Shown here in pieces: positions 59,794 through 64,000 of a stretch of DNA of 64,000 nucleotides. The translations under genes and the position numbers were made by a program. The stretch is from Ruegeria arenilitoris (lineage in GTDB: Bacteria; Pseudomonadota; Alphaproteobacteria; Rhodobacterales; Rhodobacteraceae): the NCBI RefSeq assembly GCF_013030985.1, contig NZ_WPYP01000001.1, positions 124,001-188,000 on the forward strand. The letters are read 5' to 3'. The notes below the pieces were generated by a model. It searched no databases. It was not told the DNA's origin and worked only from the letters and a program-made list of their open reading frames with translations. Within the stretch, counting starts at the first letter, position 1. Each line of letters opens with the position of its first letter.

Positions 59794-61128
59794 ATGGCAC
59801 AGGGCCAGATTGCCCCCGGCATTGTCTCCGGGCGGCTTTCCAGCGATGAGCTGACCTCGAATTTTACCGATCTGCATCCGCCATTGGCCGCGCATGAGGC
59901 CGCTGTGGCGGCAGACCGGTGCTATTTCTGCTATGACGCGCCATGTGTGACGGCCTGTCCGACGGATATCGATATTCCGTTGTTCATGCGTCAGATCCAG
60001 GCCGGGCAACCCGAGGCTGCAGGCGAAACCATTCTGGCGCAGAACATTCTGGGTGGCATGTGCGCCCGCGTTTGTCCGACCGAGACTCTGTGCGAGGAGG
60101 CCTGCGTGCGCGAAACTGCCGAGGGGGCCCCGGTCGAGATTGGCCGCCTGCAGCGCTATGCGACGGATAGTGTGATGGCCGCAGGGGGTCACCCGTTCGA
60201 GCGTGCTGCGCCGACTGGCAAAACCGTTGCCGTGATCGGTGCAGGGCCTGCGGGCCTTGCCTGCGCGCACCGTCTGGCGATGCTGGGGCATGACGTGGTG
60301 ATCCACGAAAGCAAGCCCAAGCCCGGCGGTCTGAACGAGTATGGCATCGCCGCCTATAAATCGACCAATGATTTTGCGCAGGCCGAGGTAGACTGGCTGC
60401 TGCAAATCGGCGGTATCACGATTGAGACCGGTTCGGTTCTGGGCGAGAGCGTCTCGCTGAATGGTCTGGTCGAAAACTACGACGCCGTTTTCCTGTCCAT
60501 CGGTCTGTCCGGGGTGAACGCCCTGCGCGCGGACGGGGCTGATAAGGACGGCGTGCACTTTGCTGTCGACTTCATCTCGGACGTGCGTCAGGCGTCTGAT
60601 CTGGCGGATCTGCCGGTGGGTCGCAATGTCGTCGTCATCGGTGGCGGCATGACAGCCGTGGACGCGGCGGTGAAATCCAAGCTGCTGGGTGCCGAGCACG
60701 TGACCATCGCCTACCGGCGCGGCCGCGACGCAATGGGGGCAAGCCGGTACGAACAGGATCTGGCGGCTTCGCATGGTGTAAAAATCATGACCAATGTGCA
60801 GCCCGTGGCCGTGCATGGAAACGGGGCGGCGGCTGAGATCGAATTGGAGTATACTACCAGCCACGACGGTCAACTTTCGGGCACCGGAGAAATGATACGC
60901 CTGCCTGCAGATCAAGTCCTAAAGGCGATCGGGCAGAAACTGGAAGGCGCGCCCGAGGGGCTGAAGCTGGACGGCAACAAGATCGCCGTAAACGAGGCTG
61001 GCCGCACTTCGCTGGCCGGTGTCTGGGCCGGTGGCGACTGCGCCGCTGGAGGCGAAGACCTGACCGTGACTGCCGTGGCCGAAGGCCGCGATGCCGCGAT
61101 GGATATCCACGCAAGCCTGACTGCGTAA
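59794..61128 (+). CDS. preT: Dihydropyrimidine dehydrogenase, NAD-binding/iron-sulfur subunit
   Basis: 444 residues. The N-terminal part has Fe-S-binding cysteines: DRCYFCYDAPCVTACPTDIDIP and GGMCARVCPTETLCEEACVRE, as in the GltD-like half. FAD and NAD(P) nucleotide motifs follow: VAVIGAGPAGLACAHRLAMLGHDVVIHE and NVVVIGGGMTAVDAAVKSKLLGA. It passes electrons from NADH to PreA for uracil/thymine reduction. AGGGAGTA precedes ATG 59794. preA starts 45 nt downstream. Confidence 0.95.
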   Translation: MAQGQIAPGIVSGRLSSDELTSNFTDLHPPLAAHEAAVAADRCYFCYDAPCVTACPTDIDIPLFMRQIQAGQPEAAGETILAQNILGGMCARVCPTETLCEEACVRETAEGAPVEIGRLQRYATDSVMAAGGHPFERAAPTGKTVAVIGAGPAGLACAHRLAMLGHDVVIHESKPKPGGLNEYGIAAYKSTNDFAQAEVDWLLQIGGITIETGSVLGESVSLNGLVENYDAVFLSIGLSGVNALRADGADKDGVHFAVDFISDVRQASDLADLPVGRNVVVIGGGMTAVDAAVKSKLLGAEHVTIAYRRGRDAMGASRYEQDLAASHGVKIMTNVQPVAVHGNGAAAEIELEYTTSHDGQLSGTGEMIRLPADQVLKAIGQKLEGAPEGLKLDGNKIAVNEAGRTSLAGVWAGGDCAAGGEDLTVTAVAEGRDAAMDIHASLTA

Positions 61129-61173
61129 AACTCAAGGACAAAGATGCTGAACTGCATCAGGGAGGCCGGATAA

Positions 61174-62478
61174 ATGGCTGATTTGAAGACAAACTTTCTA
61201 GGTATCGAAAGCCCGAACCCGTACTGGCTGGCCTCGGCGCCGCCGACCGACAAGGAATACAACGTCCGCCGCGCCTTCGAGGCCGGATGGGGCGGTGTTG
61301 TCTGGAAAACGCTGGGGGCCGAGGGTCCTCCGGTCGTGAACGTGAACGGGCCGCGCTATGGCGCGATCTATGGCGCCGATCGTCGGCTGCTGGGCCTGAA
61401 CAACATCGAGCTGATCACTGATCGCCCGCTTGAGGTGAACCTCGAGGAAATGGCGCGGGTCAAAGCCGACTACCCCGATCGCGCGCTGATCGCCTCGATC
61501 ATGGTGCCGTGCGAGGAGGAGGCGTGGAAAGCCATCCTGCCGCGTGTGGCTGAAACCGGCGCGGACGGGATCGAGCTGAACTTCGGTTGCCCTCACGGGA
61601 TGAGCGAGCGCGGTATGGGGTCTGCCGTGGGGCAGGTGCCGGAGTACATCGAGATGGTCACCCGCTGGTGCAAGCAATACTATGACCGCCCGGTCATCGT
61701 GAAGCTGACGCCCAACATCACCGATATTCGCAAGCCTGCCGAAGCCGCCAAGAATGGTGGCGCAGATGCGGTGTCGCTGATCAACACCATCAACTCGATC
61801 ACCAGTGTCAATCTGGACACGTTCAGCCCCGAGCCGTCGATTGATGGCAAGGGCAGCCATGGCGGCTATTGTGGTCCGGCGGTGAAGCCGATTGCCCTGT
61901 CGATGGTGTCCGAGATTTCGCGGGCTCAAGCCACGCATGGCCTGCCGATCTCGGGTATCGGAGGCGTGACCACATGGCGCGATGCGGCAGAGTTCATGGC
62001 GCTGGGGTGCGGCACCGTTCAGGTCTGTACTGCGGCAATGACCTATGGGTTCAAGATCATTGATGAACTGACCGCTGGCCTGTCCAAGTGGATGGACGAA
62101 AAGGGCTACAAGGACGTCTCGGAAGTTGTTGGTCTTGCTGTTCCAAACGTCACCGACTGGCAGTATCTGAACCTGAACTATATCGCCAAGGCCAAGATCG
62201 ATCAGGACCAGTGCATCAAATGCGGCCGCTGCTACGCAGCCTGCGAAGACACCAGCCACCAGGCGATTTCGATGTCCGAGGATCGGGTGTTCGAGGTCAT
62301 GGATGACGAATGCGTCGCCTGTAATCTTTGCGTGGATGTCTGCCCGGTGGATGGGTGCATCTCGATGGAACAGATGGCGGCCGGAGAGGTCGACCCGCGC
62401 ACCGGTTTGGAGGTGCAGCCCGACTATGCCAATTGGACGACACATCCAAACAACCCGATGGCAAAGGCCGCCGAGTAA
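61174..62478 (+). CDS. preA: Dihydropyrimidine dehydrogenase, catalytic FMN/iron-sulfur subunit
   Basis: 434 residues. A DHODH-like FMN barrel (SPNPYWLASAPPTDKEYNVRRAFEAGWGGVVWKTLG, ELNFGCPHGMSERGMGSAVGQ, VIVKLTPNITDIRKPAEAAKNGGADAVSLINTINSI) is followed by two [4Fe-4S] clusters at the C-terminus: CIKCGRCYAACEDTSHQAIS and CVACNLCVDVCPVDGC. It reduces uracil and thymine to their dihydro forms, the first step of reductive pyrimidine catabolism. The downstream hydantoinase and ureidopropionase genes are not in the window. Confidence 0.96.
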   Translation: MADLKTNFLGIESPNPYWLASAPPTDKEYNVRRAFEAGWGGVVWKTLGAEGPPVVNVNGPRYGAIYGADRRLLGLNNIELITDRPLEVNLEEMARVKADYPDRALIASIMVPCEEEAWKAILPRVAETGADGIELNFGCPHGMSERGMGSAVGQVPEYIEMVTRWCKQYYDRPVIVKLTPNITDIRKPAEAAKNGGADAVSLINTINSITSVNLDTFSPEPSIDGKGSHGGYCGPAVKPIALSMVSEISRAQATHGLPISGIGGVTTWRDAAEFMALGCGTVQVCTAAMTYGFKIIDELTAGLSKWMDEKGYKDVSEVVGLAVPNVTDWQYLNLNYIAKAKIDQDQCIKCGRCYAACEDTSHQAISMSEDRVFEVMDDECVACNLCVDVCPVDGCISMEQMAAGEVDPRTGLEVQPDYANWTTHPNNPMAKAAE

Positions 62479-62975
62479 GCGTTATTGCAGAATAAGAAGG
62501 GGCCGGTGAACAGCCAGCCCTTTGCCGTAAATGTCGCACGCGTGGCCACAGGCCTATGGGTTTTCTATTCTATGTCGAGCAAAGCTCCCGGAGATTTCTT
62601 CGGGAGCAGGGTAGTGAGGTCCGGTCAGCGGACAAAGCCGCCTTGTGCATGAGCAGCTATCGCTGACGCTGCATTTGTTCGCGGACGCAACACAGCCATT
62701 GCGGCAACGCAGCGTGCGTTACCATAACCGAAATTCAGAGTGTCATTTTGCGGTGTTTGAAACTGCCCTTTCGCGGCACTCAGGTTCGGTATTCGATAAG
62801 CGCAACTTTCCCTTCATTTCTAAAACAGCCCGAACTGACGCGAACGGTCCGTAGCTGCCGGTGATCGCGGTGCTGCAGCGCAGCCCGTCGGTCTGGTCAT
62901 TCGTTGCAACTGCGGGATCAAGGCTTGCTCGAACTTTGGCTTTGCGGCTCTGCAAAAACCTAATGTTCTAGTGAA
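62479..62975. other. Gene-poor region after preA
   Basis: About 497 bases. It contains a hairpin at 62584-62607 (GCTCCCGGAG, 4-nt loop, CTTCGGGAGC; ten pairs including a G-T) that is not followed by a T-run. Open frames of ~70 codons exist on both strands (62645-62854 plus, 62743-62955 minus), but neither has a ribosome site or a recognisable domain. No tRNA or ISs are seen. Confidence 0.4.
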
Positions 62976-63686
62976 TCAGCCACCGATCTGGGTCATCGTA
63001 GCTTGAACCGCATGATATCTTTGAGCGTTGGGCGGGTGCGTTCCTAGAAAGCGATCACCAGGATCGGGAACTCGCGCGAAGTACAGCGCACCTTTGAGTG
63101 GATCATAGCCCGCTTTATGGGCGATTACCGTGCCTAGTTGATCAGCTTCCAATTCAAAGTTCTTTGAATAGCTGCGCCCGCCAACAAACGCTCCAAGATC
63201 TTGCGCTGCGGCAATGTCATTCGGTCCAGTCCCGGCTATTGTTGCCAGACTCGCCAAAATAACCGCACCAGCGGCCGCGTTCTGAGCACGTCGCGCTAAA
63301 TGACCTTGAATGTGGTGAGCGGCTTCATGCGCCATAACAAATGCAAGTTCATCGGTATTGTTCACATTACGTGTCAGCGCTTGGGTCATCGTGATCACCG
63401 GGCGTCCCGACTTGCTTAAACTTTGATAGGCGTTTGAGGGTGCTTTTTTATTTGGATCAATGCGGATCAAAAAATCGCAATTCACTCCTGCAGTGCGGCG
63501 GCGGCATTCTCGCTCTGCCGCGGGTTCTATTCGAGAGGCTACCTGACGGAATCTAATTTGTGCCTGCTGTGAACTGACGGGGGCACTTGCGCGACCGGGG
63601 TTTGGGATCGGCGCCGATGGAGGAGGGTTGGTTGATACGCATCCCGCCAGCATCAAAATAGCTAATACCAATACAGTTCGCTTCAT
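62976..63686 (-). CDS. M48-family metalloprotease, predicted lipoprotein
   Basis: 236 residues. The N-terminus MKRTVLVLAILMLAGCVS carries a lipobox (LAGC), so it is anchored to a membrane after cleavage. The zinc site is FVMAHEAAHHIQGHLAR (HExxH) with the third ligand glutamate in NFELEADQLGTVIAHKAGYDP. It belongs to the Ste24/LoiP/BepA-like M48 group, which degrades envelope proteins. ATG 63686 is chosen for the lipoprotein signal; the frame upstream is not supported. Confidence 0.9.
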   Translation of the reverse strand: MKRTVLVLAILMLAGCVSTNPPPSAPIPNPGRASAPVSSQQAQIRFRQVASRIEPAAERECRRRTAGVNCDFLIRIDPNKKAPSNAYQSLSKSGRPVITMTQALTRNVNNTDELAFVMAHEAAHHIQGHLARRAQNAAAGAVILASLATIAGTGPNDIAAAQDLGAFVGGRSYSKNFELEADQLGTVIAHKAGYDPLKGALYFARVPDPGDRFLGTHPPNAQRYHAVQATMTQIGG

Positions 63687-64000
63687 AAACACATCTTTCC
63701 AACAATTTAGAGCACCGAAATAGAGTCCGCAGTCCTCGAAAAGCCAACATCCAAATTCGAGTCTAGGGCCTGAATGAGTTGTTATCCAATAACAGAGGAG
63801 ATTGTCCGTAGTCGCACCCCGGTTCAGCTGCTGCCAAAATGGTAAGCACCGCAAATGGCATTGCAACGAACGGCCAGTTGGTTCGCGACTCCGTCACTAA
63901 CGACCTGAACCGCGTTGAACGCGTCAACAGTCGCTATTGCCGCCGCTCCACGGCTTGAAACCAATCTGCTTCGCGGCGAAGGGAATGCTGCGTGTGCACG
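63687..64000. other. Right edge of window, no gene seen
   Basis: About 314 bases upstream of the M48 gene, probably including its promoter. No complete frame with a ribosome site is present. Any gene starting here is cut by the window edge. Confidence 0.4.

Noticed and set aside
62584..62607. Hairpin after preA as a Rho-independent terminator
   Set aside because: The 10-bp stem is good, but no T-run follows on either strand and it is ~105 nt after the stop.
62645..62854. 69-codon frame after preA as a gene
   Set aside because: No ribosome site, no domain, and a competing frame of similar length on the other strand.

Overview
The window is about 64 kb of GC-rich alphaproteobacterial chromosome. 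Gene content points to the Roseobacter group of Rhodobacteraceae: a class I ilvC beside Lrp regulators, a carA/YqeY divergent pair, ctaD with DUF2244 and isomerase neighbours, an alphaproteobacterial RpoH, the Suv3-like helicase/S4 protein/FdxA/CarD block, aerobic cobS-cobT, preT-preA, and many EamA, Lrp/AsnC and GntR proteins. I cannot name the species from sequence alone. There is one tRNA (Leu, anticodon GAG). I saw no rRNA, CRISPR array, prophage or intact insertion sequence. The window opens inside ppdK and closes in a gene-poor stretch.

Layout. 1-8.4 kb: ppdK 3' end, a SleB-type hydrolase, a folB-folP-glmM run (folate and cell-wall precursors), an EamA exporter, ilvC with its terminator, and two overlapping Lrp/AsnC genes. 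8.4-13.5 kb: a GntR regulator divergent from a class V aminotransferase, a UbiH-type hydroxylase, a HAD nucleotidase and a second GntR. 13.5-24.1 kb: a MshEN-glycosyltransferase fusion, carA, yqeY, ctaD, a HIT protein, a MerR/CDF metal-efflux pair, lipB and a FrnE-like protein. 24.2-30.5 kb: tRNA-Leu followed by five same-strand genes (two related GT2 proteins, an alpha/beta hydrolase, a fucosyltransferase-like/TPR protein and a sulfotransferase), likely a surface-glycan modification cluster. 30.5-36.5 kb: DUF6476 and RluA-type genes with overlapping divergent starts, rpoH with a self-type heat-shock promoter, a fasciclin-RTX protein, a dipeptidase and a Gfo/Idh oxidoreductase.

36.6-40.9 kb is the most rearranged part. 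A DksA/TraR-type zinc-finger gene is followed by an EamA transporter, a 3'-end remnant of pepF, a second damaged copy of the zinc-finger gene, an AT-rich promoter region with a perfect FNR-type box, a Crp/Fnr regulator, and then intact pepF. This looks like a local composite duplication or import.

41-53.7 kb: a hydrolase/SCP2 pair, a TPR protein, the Suv3-like helicase block, a K+ channel with a zinc ribbon, cobS/cobT, a Kef-type antiporter, and an Lrp regulator divergent from hpd (tyrosine catabolism). 53.7-64 kb: a PilM/PilP-like fusion protein, a SIMPL protein, a GNAT enzyme, metY, a glycosyltransferase, the reductive pyrimidine catabolism pair preT-preA with a palindromic operator, and a lipoprotein M48 protease.

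The strongest unexpected signals are the pepF/zinc-finger composite duplication around an FNR-boxed regulator, a FolB fused to an amino-acid-kinase-like domain, an orphan PilM-PilP-like fusion, a voltage-gated K+ channel ending in a zinc ribbon, and a set of sharply defined regulatory palindromes. I did not find a clearly new multi-gene defence or mobile system.
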